Origin: Mycobacterium sp. E2733
GTDB lineage: Bacteria > Actinomycetota > Actinomycetes > Mycobacteriales > Mycobacteriaceae
Length of the DNA: 64,000 nucleotides
Direction: 5' to 3'
NCBI RefSeq assembly: GCF_001667585.1
Contig: NZ_LZJZ01000122.1
Span: forward strand, 1 to 64,000
A model generated the notes under the pieces. It was given only the letters and a program-made list of their open reading frames with translations. It made no database searches and was not told where the DNA came from. Below, piece after piece: positions 25,671 to 34,210 of this stretch (the stretch's first letter is position 1; each line of letters opens with the position of its first letter). The position numbers were made by a program, and so were the translations under genes.

Positions 25671-27230
25671 ATGAGTCGGCAGATCATGCTCGCGACGATC
25701 TTGATCGCGGTGACCACCGTGGTCGCCGGCTGCGTCCCGGGCCTGGCCGCCGACCCGCGCTTCGCCACCAATTCCGGCGCCCGACCCCAGGGTGCGGCCA
25801 CCACCAAACCACCCCCCAGCGGCCCGCCGCCGCTCGCCGCCCCCAAGAACGACCTGCCGTGGCATGACTGCACGTCGCGGGTATTCGGCGACGCCGCGGT
25901 GCCGCCCGCGGCCGGGGTCCAGTTGGATTGCGCGAACTACGACGCCGACCTGGACCCGAACGGCGGCGGGACCGGCACCATGAGCGTCGGCGTGGTCCGC
26001 GCCCGCTCGAACCAAACGCCGCGCGACGCGGGCCCGCTGGTCTTCACCACCGGCTCCGACCTGCCGTCTTCGGCGCAGCTGCCGGTCTGGCTGTCCCGCG
26101 GCGGCGCCGACGTGCTGCAAACCCACCCGATCGTCGCCGTCGACCGTCGCGGCATGGGCATGTCGAACCCGATCGATTGCCGGGACACCTCCGACCGGCA
26201 AATCATGCGCGACCAGGCGCAGTTCCAAACCGGCGACGACCCCGTCGCCAACCTGTCGGACGTCGCGAACAACGCCACCACCAACTGCACCGACGCCATC
26301 GCGCCCGGCGCGTCGGCCTACGACAATGCCCACGCCGCCTCGGACATCGAGCGACTGCGTTCGCTGTGGGATGTGCCGGCGGTCGCGCTGGTCGGGATCG
26401 GCAACGGCGCCCAGGTGGCGCTGGCGTACGCCGCGGCGCGCCCCGACAAGGTCGCCCGGCTGATACTCGACTCACCAGTTGCGTTGGGCGTCAACGCCGA
26501 AGCCGCGGCCGAGCAACAAGTCAAGGGTCAGCAGGCCGCGCTCGATGCGTTCGCCGCCCAGTGCATCGCGGTGAACTGCGCACTTGGTCCCGACCCCAAG
26601 GGCGTAGTCAGCGGGTTGCTGGCGGACGCCCGCGCCGGCAAGGGGCCCGCCGGTGCGTCGGTGGCCCAGCTGGCTAGCGCCATCACCGTCGCGCTGGGCT
26701 TTCCCTCGGGCGGCCGCGTCAACGCCACCACCAACCTGGCCAACGCGCTGGCGGCCGCTCGCTCCGGCGACACCAATCAGCTGACCAACCTGATCAACCA
26801 CGCCGGCGCCACTCAGGACTCCGACGGCCAGTTCGTCAACAGCTGCAGCGACGCCGTCAACCGGCCCACCCCGGACCGGGTGCGCGAACTGGTCGTGGCG
26901 TGGGCCAAGCTGTACCCCCAGTTCGGCACCGTCGCGGCGCTCAACTTGGTCAAGTGTGTGCACTGGCCCACCGGCTCGCCGCCGGCGCCGCCGAAGTCGT
27001 TGAAGGTCGACGTCCTCTTGCTGGGCGTGCAGAACGACCCGATCGTCGGCACCGACGGGGTCGCGGCGACGGCGGCCACCGTCATCAACGCCAACGCGGC
27101 CAGCAAGCGGGTGATGTGGCAGGGCATCGGACACGGCGCCAGCATCTACTCGAGCTGTGCGGTCCCCCCGCTGATCGGCTACGTCAACAGCGGCAAACTG
27201 CCCGGCACCGACACGTACTGTCCCGCCTGA
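25671..27230 (+). CDS. Lipoprotein of the alpha/beta-hydrolase TAP-like peptidase family, Rv2672-like
   Basis: This 519-residue envelope protein has a lipoprotein signal with lipobox VVAGC (Cys21). The mature part is an alpha/beta-hydrolase like the mycobacterial Hip1/Rv2223c-type proteases, with a TAP-like C-terminal domain. The acid and His of the triad are recognisable in QNDPIVGT and GIGHGAS. The nucleophile elbow, however, reads GIGNG (242-246), with Gly where the Ser of GxSxG should be. Unless another Ser is used, catalysis is doubtful. ATG 25671 gives the correct lipoprotein signal; GTG 25662 is an alternative. Confidence 0.85.
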   Translation: MSRQIMLATILIAVTTVVAGCVPGLAADPRFATNSGARPQGAATTKPPPSGPPPLAAPKNDLPWHDCTSRVFGDAAVPPAAGVQLDCANYDADLDPNGGGTGTMSVGVVRARSNQTPRDAGPLVFTTGSDLPSSAQLPVWLSRGGADVLQTHPIVAVDRRGMGMSNPIDCRDTSDRQIMRDQAQFQTGDDPVANLSDVANNATTNCTDAIAPGASAYDNAHAASDIERLRSLWDVPAVALVGIGNGAQVALAYAAARPDKVARLILDSPVALGVNAEAAAEQQVKGQQAALDAFAAQCIAVNCALGPDPKGVVSGLLADARAGKGPAGASVAQLASAITVALGFPSGGRVNATTNLANALAAARSGDTNQLTNLINHAGATQDSDGQFVNSCSDAVNRPTPDRVRELVVAWAKLYPQFGTVAALNLVKCVHWPTGSPPAPPKSLKVDVLLLGVQNDPIVGTDGVAATAATVINANAASKRVMWQGIGHGASIYSSCAVPPLIGYVNSGKLPGTDTYCPA

Positions 27231-27248
27231 TTTTCCGGCCTGGCGCCG

Positions 27249-28601
27249 GTGTACGGTGCGCTGGTGACGGCAGCTGAATCGAGCCGAGCCGGCTCGCGCG
27301 ATTGGGTCCTCGCCGCCTTTCGTCCCCGCAGCGGCCCCCCGAGCGCGGCGACCATCGTGCGCTCGGCATTATGGCCCCTGGCGATTATGTCGGTGCTGCA
27401 CCGCAGCATCATCCTCACCCTCAACGGCAACATCACCGACGACTTCAAGCCGGTCTACCGGGCGGTGCTGAACTTCCGGCGCGGCTGGGACATCTACAAC
27501 GAGCACTTCGACTATGTCGACCCGCATTACCTGTACCCGCCCGGCGGCACGCTGCTCATGGCGCCGTTCGGGTACTTGTCCTTCACGCCGTCGCGGTATC
27601 TGTTCGTCCTCATCAACACCGTGGCGATCCTGATCGCCTGGTACCTGCTGCTGCGGATGTTCGAATTCACCATCTCCTCGGTGGCCGCGCCCGCCCTGCT
27701 GCTGGCCATGTTTTGCACCGAAAGCGTGACCAGCACTCTGGTGTTCACCAACATCAACGGCTGCGTGCTGCTCGCGGAGATGCTGTTCCTGCGATGGCTG
27801 CTGGACGGCCGCGTCAGCCGTCAGTGGTGGGCCGGCGTCGCGATCGGGCTGACGCTGACGCTCAAACCGCTGCTCGGACCGCTGCTGTTGCTGCCCCTGC
27901 TGAACCGCCAGTGGCGGGCGCTGGTCCCGGCGGTCGTGGTTCCCGTCGTGGTGAACCTGGCCGCGTGGCCTCTCGTGAGCGATCCCATGGACTTCGTTAC
28001 CAAGACGGTGCCCTACATCCTGGGCACGCGTGACTACTTCAACAGCTCGATCGAGGGCAACGGCGTCTACTTCGGCCTGCCCACGTGGCTGATCGTTTTC
28101 CTGCGGCTGCTGTTCACGGTGATCGCGATCGGGGCCATGTGGCTGCTGTACCGCTACTACCGCACCCGCGACCCACTGTTCTGGTTCACCAGCTCGTCGG
28201 GCGTGCTGTTGCTGTGGTCGTGGCTGGTGCTGTCGCTGGCCCAGGGCTACTACTCGATGATGCTGTTCCCGTTCCTGATGACCGTGGTGCTGCCCAACTC
28301 GCTGATCCGCAACTGGCCGGCGTGGCTCGGGGTCTACGGCTTCTTGGCGCTCGACGACTGGCTGATCTACAGGTGGATGAGGTACGGCCGCGCGCTGCAT
28401 TACCTGAAGATCACCTACGGATGGTCGTTGCTGCTGATCGTGGTCTTCACGGTGCTCCTGTTCCGTTACCTCGATGCCAGGGCCGAGAACCGGCTGGACG
28501 AGGGCATCGATCCGGCGTGGCTGACGGGTGAGCGTGAGCGCGACGCGGTGATCGCAAGCGCGGCGGAACCGGGCGCAGCGGGTCAGCGCCATCCGCGCTA
28601 G
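27249..28601 (+). CDS. aftC: Arabinofuranosyltransferase AftC
   Basis: This 450-residue integral membrane GT-C glycosyltransferase uses decaprenyl-phosphoryl-arabinose to add alpha-1,3 branches to the arabinan of arabinogalactan and lipoarabinomannan. The N-terminal loop has the NITDDF acidic motif that marks the active site of this family, followed by about ten membrane helices and YDYVDPHYLYPPGG-type conserved loops (here FDYVDPHYLYPPGG). The GTG start at 27249 gives MYGALVTAA, the start I recall for the M. tuberculosis protein. The last 40 residues are a variable soluble tail. Confidence 0.95.
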   Translation: MYGALVTAAESSRAGSRDWVLAAFRPRSGPPSAATIVRSALWPLAIMSVLHRSIILTLNGNITDDFKPVYRAVLNFRRGWDIYNEHFDYVDPHYLYPPGGTLLMAPFGYLSFTPSRYLFVLINTVAILIAWYLLLRMFEFTISSVAAPALLLAMFCTESVTSTLVFTNINGCVLLAEMLFLRWLLDGRVSRQWWAGVAIGLTLTLKPLLGPLLLLPLLNRQWRALVPAVVVPVVVNLAAWPLVSDPMDFVTKTVPYILGTRDYFNSSIEGNGVYFGLPTWLIVFLRLLFTVIAIGAMWLLYRYYRTRDPLFWFTSSSGVLLLWSWLVLSLAQGYYSMMLFPFLMTVVLPNSLIRNWPAWLGVYGFLALDDWLIYRWMRYGRALHYLKITYGWSLLLIVVFTVLLFRYLDARAENRLDEGIDPAWLTGERERDAVIASAAEPGAAGQRHPR

Positions 28602-28610
28602 CGTGGACGC

Positions 28611-29021
28611 ATGACTAGCCCGAAGGTGCAACTGACCGACGACGAGTGGCGCCAGAAGCTCACGCCCGAAGAGTTTCATGTGTTGCGCCAGGCCGGCACC
28701 GAGCGGCCGTTCGTCGGCGAGTACACCGACACCAAGACCGAAGGCGTCTACCAATGTCGGGCCTGTGGGGCCGAATTGTTCCGCAGCACAGAGAAGTTCG
28801 AGTCGCATTGCGGCTGGCCGTCGTTCTTCGACCCGGCGGACTCCCACGCGGTGATCCTGCGGTCCGACGATTCGCTGGGCATGCGGCGCGTCGAGGTGCT
28901 GTGCGCCAATTGCCACAGCCACCTGGGTCACGTCTTCTCCGGCGAGGGCTACCCCACCCCGACCGATCAGCGTTACTGCATCAACTCCATCTCGCTGCGC
29001 CTGGTGCCCGCGGGGGCGTAG
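28611..29021 (+). CDS. msrB: Methionine-R-sulfoxide reductase MsrB
   Basis: This 136-residue enzyme reduces the R form of methionine sulfoxide in proteins, using thioredoxin. Both zinc CxxC pairs are present (CRAC and CANC). The conserved HCGWPSFF and HLGHVF segments build the active site, and the catalytic Cys is in RYCINS. ATG 28611 lies ten bases after the aftC stop, so the two may be cotranscribed. A hairpin follows its stop. Confidence 0.95.
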   Translation: MTSPKVQLTDDEWRQKLTPEEFHVLRQAGTERPFVGEYTDTKTEGVYQCRACGAELFRSTEKFESHCGWPSFFDPADSHAVILRSDDSLGMRRVEVLCANCHSHLGHVFSGEGYPTPTDQRYCINSISLRLVPAGA

Positions 29022-29039
29022 ATCCCTTTACGGCCCCTT

Positions 29040-29055
29040 GGCAGCCTTGGCTGCC
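29040..29055 (+). terminator. Hairpin after msrB
   Basis: A perfect inverted repeat, GGCAGCC-TT-GGCTGCC, begins 19 bases after the msrB stop. It has no T tract, which is usual for mycobacterial intrinsic terminator candidates. Confidence 0.4.
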
Positions 29056-29117
29056 CGAGCTGCCCGCCACGACACATAACCAATTGTGGCGACACGGCCG
29101 CCAAGCGCCGCAACGGT

Positions 29118-29297
29118 TTATATCTCGCGGCATCCGCCGCGGGTGAGCGCACTGCGAACGCGTCTCACAACGTCCTGCGGCTTGTCCTCCGCGATGACCC
29201 GGATGACGATCCAGCCAAGTTCTTCAAGCTTGCGTAACCGCCACTGGTCTTTGGCGTATTGCCGGCGGTGGGTGCGGTGGTGGTCGCCGTCGAGGAC
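29118..29297 (-). pseudogene. C-terminal remnant of a DUF559-type endonuclease
   Basis: In this 180-bp minus-strand stretch one frame reads 59 codons without a stop. It begins VLDGDHHRTHRRQYAKD and continues WRLRKLEELGW and IRVIAEDKPQDVVRRV, ending at a TAA at 29118. This matches the last third of DUF559 (very-short-patch-repair-like) endonucleases, including the D-x-D-HH region and the GW-x-V-IRV strand. No start exists: the frame opens directly after the TGA of the methyltransferase gene. The N-terminal two thirds are missing. Confidence 0.7.
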
Positions 29298-30047
29298 TCA
29301 GTCCACGCGGGTGGCGTGAACTTCCCAGAACGGGGCGTGCACCCGGCCGTCCTGAAGCCACGGCTCCATCGCCCGGAATCGCTCCAGCAAGCCCTGCGCC
29401 TGATCGGCCATGTCGGGGTTGCGCGCGGCCATCATCTCGATCTGCTCAACGCTCATGTTGACCAGGTAGGTCGTCGGCCCGAGATAGGTGATCTCCCAGC
29501 CGCCACGCGGCAGCACATCACGAAAGTCGTTCTCGGACAACGACCGCATCATCTTGAACCCGTTGACGTCGTGTTCCCCGAACTCGAACATGTACAGCCG
29601 GGCGCCGGGCTTGGTGGCCCGGCGCAGCGCCTGCACGTAGGACCGCTGCAGCTCGGGTTCGGTGCTGAGGGTGTGGTAGAAGGCGCAGTCGACGACGGTG
29701 TCGAAGCGGCCTTCCAGGCCCTCCAGCCTGGTCGCGTCGGCGAGCTCGAAGTTGACCGAAACCCCGGCCCTGCGGGCGTTTTCGCGGGCCCGCACCAGCG
29801 CACCCGCCGAGCCGTCGACGCCGGTGGCCGAGTAGCCCTTGGAGGCGTAATAGATCGCGTGGTGGCCCGGCCCGGTGCCCGGGTCGAGCACCTCGCCCTT
29901 GATCGCGCCCAGGGCGACCAGCCGCCGGACCACCGGCTGCGGGCCGCCGATGTCCCACGGCGTGGCGGCCGGTAACCCGTGCGACGTCCGCTCATCGCGG
30001 TACATCTCCTCGAAACGGGCCGGGTCAGTGACGTCGGGCCGGCTCAC
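29298..30047 (-). CDS. SAM-dependent methyltransferase, Rv2675c-like
   Basis: This 249-residue class I methyltransferase has motif I in VLDPGTGPGHHA, motif II acid in GVDGS, and VVDCAFYHTL after it. It starts at ATG 30047, overlapping the stop of chdC by four bases, and so is the last gene of the hemE-hemY-chdC operon. Its substrate is unknown; a haem- or porphyrin-related role is suggested only by the operon. Confidence 0.9.
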   Translation of the reverse strand: MSRPDVTDPARFEEMYRDERTSHGLPAATPWDIGGPQPVVRRLVALGAIKGEVLDPGTGPGHHAIYYASKGYSATGVDGSAGALVRARENARRAGVSVNFELADATRLEGLEGRFDTVVDCAFYHTLSTEPELQRSYVQALRRATKPGARLYMFEFGEHDVNGFKMMRSLSENDFRDVLPRGGWEITYLGPTTYLVNMSVEQIEMMAARNPDMADQAQGLLERFRAMEPWLQDGRVHAPFWEVHATRVD

Positions 30048-30736
30048 GGCAGCGAGTTCACCAACTGCTCGACCGGGACGCGGGGGCCGGTGAAGAACGG
30101 CGTCTCCTCGCGGGTGTGCCGGCGGGCGTCGGTGGCGCGCAGCTCTCGCATCAGGTCGACGATGCGGTGCAGTTCAGGGGCCTCGAAGGCCAGGATCCAT
30201 TCGTAGTCACCGAGCGCGAACGCCGGCACCGTGTTGGCGCGGACGTCCTTGTACTCGCGGGCGGCCATGCCGTGTTCGGCCAGCATGCGGCGCCGCTCCT
30301 CGTCGGGAAGCAGGTACCACTCGTAGGACCGCACGAACGGATACACGCAGATGTAGTTGCCGGGCTCTTCGCCGGCCAAGAACGCGGGGATGTGGCTCTT
30401 GTTGAACTCGGCCGGCCGGTGCAGGGCCACGCTGCTCCACACCGGCGAGCAGGCCCGCCCCAGGGCGGTGCGCCGGAAGTCGGCGTAGGTGGCCTGCAGC
30501 GCCTCGATGGTTTCGGCGTGGGTCCAGATCATGAAGTCGGCGTCGGCCCGCAGCCCCGCCACGTCGTAGAGGCCGCGCACCACGACGCCGCGCTCCTCCT
30601 GCTGCTTGAAAAACCGCGACGCGTCATCGATGACGGCATCGCGCTCTTCTCCGAGCTCACCCGCCCGCACGCAGAAGACCGAGAACATCAGGTAGCGGAT
30701 CGTCGAGTTGAGGGTGTCGTAGTCGAGCTTGGCCAT
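30044..30736 (-). CDS. chdC: Coproheme decarboxylase ChdC (HemQ)
   Basis: This 230-residue enzyme makes haem b from coproheme by two oxidative decarboxylations, the last step of the coproporphyrin-dependent pathway used by actinobacteria. It belongs to the chlorite dismutase-like fold. The likely catalytic Tyr is Tyr132 in VYPFVRSYEWY, and the proximal haem ligand is His155 in MLAEHGMAARE. ATG 30736 lies five bases after the hemY stop, and its own stop overlaps the methyltransferase start. It corresponds to Rv2676c. Confidence 0.93.
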   Translation of the reverse strand: MAKLDYDTLNSTIRYLMFSVFCVRAGELGEERDAVIDDASRFFKQQEERGVVVRGLYDVAGLRADADFMIWTHAETIEALQATYADFRRTALGRACSPVWSSVALHRPAEFNKSHIPAFLAGEEPGNYICVYPFVRSYEWYLLPDEERRRMLAEHGMAAREYKDVRANTVPAFALGDYEWILAFEAPELHRIVDLMRELRATDARRHTREETPFFTGPRVPVEQLVNSLP

Positions 30737-30741
30737 GGAAC

Positions 30742-32097
30742 CTATCGTGCCACTTTCACGTCGAGGGCCTCGACCGCGCGGCCCGCCGCCCCGATACACG
30801 CCGGCACGCCGATGCCGTCGAGGTAGCTCCCGGCCACGGCGAGCGTCGGCGGGAGGCCCGCGCGTATCTCGGCAGCCAGTTCCGCGTGGCCGGGGCCGTA
30901 CTGCGGCATGGCCTCGATCCAGCGCTGCACGCGGGCGTCGACCGGGTCGACGGCCAGATCGAACACGTCGACCAGGTCGCTCAACGCCCAACCCAGCAGT
31001 TCATCGTCCGAGACGCTGACGGCCACGTCGTCGCCGAAGCGACCTAACGACAACCGCAGCAACTGCGTGTCCGCGCGGGCGCCCCACTTGCGCGACGAGA
31101 GGGTGATCGCCTTGCTCCGCAACGGCTCTCCGGTGGCCACCAGCACACCGGAACACTGCGGGAACGGCGTGTCGCCCGGCACCGCGAGCGCGACCACCAC
31201 CGACGACGCGCTGGTGATCCGGCCCGCTGCGGCGGCGCTGCTCGGGGCGACGTCGGCGACCAGGCGCGCCACCCGCGGGGCCGGGACGGCCAGGATCACC
31301 GCATCGGCGCGCCAGCGGCCGCCGGTGTCATCCAGCAGCGACCACCCCGGTCCGGCCGGCTCGAGCCGTTGCACCGCGGCCTGGACCCGGTGCGGCCGGC
31401 CGCGCTCGACGAGCGCGTCGAGCAGCACCTGGTAGCCGCCGTCCAGCGCCCCGAACACCGGTGCCCCGGTCGCCGGCGGCAGCGCCTGCCGGACAGCGTC
31501 CGTCAGGCAGGTGGCCCCGCGGTCCAAGGCCGCTGCGACGCCGGGAGCCGCCGCGCGCAGACCGATCGTGGCCGACGAACCGGCGTACACCCCGCTCAGC
31601 AGCGGATCCACCGACCGGGCCACGACCTGCTCGCCGAACCGCTCGCCGACCAGTTCGGCCGTCGCGGGGTCGCTGCCGGGTCGCCAGTCCAGCGGGCGGC
31701 CGGGTTCCGCTTCGATGCGCGCGACGGTCGCCTCGTCGACCAATCCGGCCACGGAGGCGGCCGACGACGGAATCCCGATCACCGTGCCGGTGGGCAACGG
31801 GTGCAGCGTCTGCCGGCTGTAGATGAACGGGCGGGCGCCGGTGGACACCAGTTGGCGCCCCGACAGGCCCAGCTCGGCCAGCAGCGCCGGCATCTCGGGG
31901 CGGCGCAGCACGAACGCCTCGGCACCCAGGTCCATGGTCTGCCCGGCAACGCGCTCGGTGCGCAAGACTCCGCCCAGCCGGTCGCCGGGATCGAACAGCG
32001 TGATTGTCGCGTCCTCACCGACCGCCGCGCGCAGCCGGTATGCCGCCGTCAGTCCCGAAATACCGCCCCCGACAACGCAATACGAAGGCGAGGTCAT
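30742..32097 (-). CDS. hemY: Coproporphyrinogen III oxidase HemY (CgoX)
   Basis: This 451-residue flavoprotein oxidises coproporphyrinogen III to coproporphyrin III with O2. The N-terminal FAD-binding motif VVGGGISGLTAAYRL is clear, as is the LGAEAFVLRRPEM segment near the substrate channel and the C-terminal GIGVPACIGAAG flavin contact. ATG 32097 overlaps the stop of hemE by four bases. It matches Rv2677c. In the older literature it is called protoporphyrinogen oxidase. Confidence 0.93.
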   Translation of the reverse strand: MTSPSYCVVGGGISGLTAAYRLRAAVGEDATITLFDPGDRLGGVLRTERVAGQTMDLGAEAFVLRRPEMPALLAELGLSGRQLVSTGARPFIYSRQTLHPLPTGTVIGIPSSAASVAGLVDEATVARIEAEPGRPLDWRPGSDPATAELVGERFGEQVVARSVDPLLSGVYAGSSATIGLRAAAPGVAAALDRGATCLTDAVRQALPPATGAPVFGALDGGYQVLLDALVERGRPHRVQAAVQRLEPAGPGWSLLDDTGGRWRADAVILAVPAPRVARLVADVAPSSAAAAGRITSASSVVVALAVPGDTPFPQCSGVLVATGEPLRSKAITLSSRKWGARADTQLLRLSLGRFGDDVAVSVSDDELLGWALSDLVDVFDLAVDPVDARVQRWIEAMPQYGPGHAELAAEIRAGLPPTLAVAGSYLDGIGVPACIGAAGRAVEALDVKVAR

Positions 32098-33143
32098 AGG
32101 GAGTGGACCAGTGACACCAGATCGGTCAGCACACCGGGGTCGGTGTCCGGCAGCACGCCGTGGCCGAGATTGAAGACGTGACCGGTCGCGCCCGCGTCGA
32201 CGGCGCGGCGCCCGTCGTCCACCACGGCCCGGGCGGCGCGTTCGACCGCAGGCCACCCCGCCATCAGGACCACCGGATCGAGGTTGCCCTGCAACGCCGT
32301 GCCCGCCGCAACCCGGGCGGCCGCATCGGCCAGGGAGGTTCGCCAATCGACCCCCACCACGTTCGCGCCGACCGACGACATCGCGCCCAGCAGTTCGGCG
32401 GTGCCGACGCCGAAGTGCGTCATCGGGACGCCATGGTCTGCGAGCGCGCCGAAAACCCGGGCGCTGTGGGGTTGCACGTAGGTGCGGTAGTCGGCGAGCG
32501 ACAGCGCACCCGCCCACGAGTCGAACACCTGAATGGCGTCCACCCCGGCCTCCAGCTGGGCCCGCAGGAAGCCCACGGTGATGTCGGTCAGCTTTTCCAT
32601 CAGCGCATGCCAGCTGTCCGGTTCGGCCAGCATCATCGCCTTGGTGTTGGCGTGGTGGCGGCTCGGGCCACCCTCGATCAGATATGACGCCAGCGTGAAC
32701 GGCGCGCCCGCGAACCCGATCAGCGGGACGGCGCCGAGCGCGCCCACCAGGAGCGTCACCGCGTCGGACACCGGCTGAATCCGCTGCCGGTCAAGGGGTT
32801 TCATCGCATCGATGTCGGCGGCTGTGCGCACCGGCGACGCGATCACCGGCCCGACGCCCGCGACGATGTCCAAGTCGACGCCCGCGCCGAGCAGCGGCAC
32901 CACGATGTCGGAGAACAATATCGCCGCGTCGACGTTGTGCCGGCGCACCGGCTGCAGGGTGATCTCGCAGACCAGCTCGGCGTCGAAGCAGGCCGACAAC
33001 ATGTCGGTCTGGGCCCGCAGCGCCCGGTACTCGGGCAACGAACGACCCGCCTGCCGCATGAACCACACCGGGATCCGGCCCGGCTTACCACCGGTGACGG
33101 CGGCCAGATACGGCGACTCGGGTAGGTCGCGGCGAGTAGTCAT
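32094..33143 (-). CDS. hemE: Uroporphyrinogen decarboxylase
   Basis: This 349-residue enzyme converts uroporphyrinogen III to coproporphyrinogen III. Signatures are PVWFMRQAGRSLPEYR near the N-terminus, FSDIVVP with the catalytic Asp, GFAGAPFTLASYLIEGG and the C-terminal NLGHGVLPDT. ATG 33143 is preferred; a start 18 bases upstream is possible. It heads the operon with hemY, chdC and the methyltransferase, and is divergent from echA15, with 47 bp between the starts. Confidence 0.96.
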   Translation of the reverse strand: MTTRRDLPESPYLAAVTGGKPGRIPVWFMRQAGRSLPEYRALRAQTDMLSACFDAELVCEITLQPVRRHNVDAAILFSDIVVPLLGAGVDLDIVAGVGPVIASPVRTAADIDAMKPLDRQRIQPVSDAVTLLVGALGAVPLIGFAGAPFTLASYLIEGGPSRHHANTKAMMLAEPDSWHALMEKLTDITVGFLRAQLEAGVDAIQVFDSWAGALSLADYRTYVQPHSARVFGALADHGVPMTHFGVGTAELLGAMSSVGANVVGVDWRTSLADAAARVAAGTALQGNLDPVVLMAGWPAVERAARAVVDDGRRAVDAGATGHVFNLGHGVLPDTDPGVLTDLVSLVHSL

Positions 33144-33190
33144 TGTCCTCAATGCTGCCATGAGGGTGCCGCTGCGTAATATCGACGACC

Positions 33191-34012
33191 GTGCCAGTGA
33201 GCCACCCGCCCGCGAACTACGACCACTTCCCCAGCCTGCGCTGCGAGGTGGGCGACAGCGGCGTTCTGACGCTGGTTCTCGACGCCCCCGGCCTCAACTC
33301 GGTGGGCCCGCAGATGCACCGGGACCTCGCCGACATCTGGCCGGTGATCGCCCGCGACCCCGACGTGCGCGTCGTGCTGGTCCGCGGCGAGGGCAAGGCC
33401 TTCTCCTCCGGCGGCAGCTTCGACCTGATCGCCGAAACCATCGGCGACTACGAGGGCCGGATGCGCATCATGCGGGAGGCCCGCGATCTGGTACTCAACA
33501 TGGTCAACTTCGACAAGCCCGTCGTCTCGGCGATCCGCGGCCCGGCCGTCGGGGCGGGCCTGGTGGTGGCCCTGCTCGCCGACGTCTCGGTGGCGGGCCG
33601 CACCGCGAAACTCATCGACGGGCACACCAAGCTGGGTGTGGCCGCGGGCGACCACGCCGCGATCTGCTGGCCGTTGCTCGTCGGCATGGCCAAAGCGAAG
33701 TACTACCTGCTCACCTGCGAGACGCTGCTCGGCGAGGAAGCCGAGCGCATCGGCCTGGTGTCCACCTGCGTCGACGACGACGACGTGCTGTCCACGGCAA
33801 CGCGCATCGCCGAAAATCTGGCCGACGGCGCGCAGAACGCCATCCGCTGGACCAAGCACAGCCTCAACTACTGGTACCGCATGTTCGCGCCCGCGTTCGA
33901 CACCTCGCTCGGCCTGGAGTTTCTCAGCTTCAGCGGCCCCGATGTGCAGGAAGGGCTGGCCGCGCACCGCGAGAAGCGGCCGGCCCGATTTACCGGCGGA
34001 AATGGCTCCTGA
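33191..34012 (+). CDS. echA15: Enoyl-CoA hydratase/isomerase family protein EchA15
   Basis: This 273-residue crotonase-fold protein acts on an acyl-CoA. The oxyanion-hole motifs are FSSGGSFDLI and IRGPAVGAGLVVALL. The residue at the first catalytic Glu position of hydratases is not obvious; KLGVAAGDHAA carries Asp-His there, so another crotonase reaction is possible. GTG 33191 is the start. It is divergent from hemE and matches Rv2679 in position. Confidence 0.88.
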   Translation: MPVSHPPANYDHFPSLRCEVGDSGVLTLVLDAPGLNSVGPQMHRDLADIWPVIARDPDVRVVLVRGEGKAFSSGGSFDLIAETIGDYEGRMRIMREARDLVLNMVNFDKPVVSAIRGPAVGAGLVVALLADVSVAGRTAKLIDGHTKLGVAAGDHAAICWPLLVGMAKAKYYLLTCETLLGEEAERIGLVSTCVDDDDVLSTATRIAENLADGAQNAIRWTKHSLNYWYRMFAPAFDTSLGLEFLSFSGPDVQEGLAAHREKRPARFTGGNGS

Positions 34013-34132
34013 GCAGGGGAGATACCGGCCGATGAGGTCGGGTAACGGGTTGGTAGCGGTCGGCGCGCCTGATTCCGCGTGTCGGCCGATAGGTCTACCG
34101 TCGGACCCTGTGACCCGCGCGGCGACGATGCA

Positions 34133-34207
34133 GTGGGGGCACGCCCCCACAAGTGGGAGGTTCCCCCACCCGCTTTTGGGGGATGGCAGCGATGCTGAGG
34201 AGCGGCG
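34133..34207. repeat. Palindromic dispersed intergenic element before the DUF3000 gene
   Basis: A perfect palindrome GTGGGGGC-AC-GCCCCCAC at 34133-34150 is followed by a second run with GTGGGAGG and TTCCCCCAC and then GGGGGATGG. This is flanked by CGGCGACGATGCAG upstream and GCGATGCTGAGGAGCGGCGC at 34190-34209, a leader sequence that I have seen often before mycobacterial genes. A second copy of GAGGAGCGGCGC lies at 34250-34261. It probably acts as an RNA hairpin in the leader. Confidence 0.6.
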
Positions 34208-34210
34208 CTA

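Noticed and set aside
27369..28931. 520-residue minus-strand frame opposite aftC and msrB
   Set aside because: Gln/His/Arg-rich shadow of two well-supported plus-strand genes.
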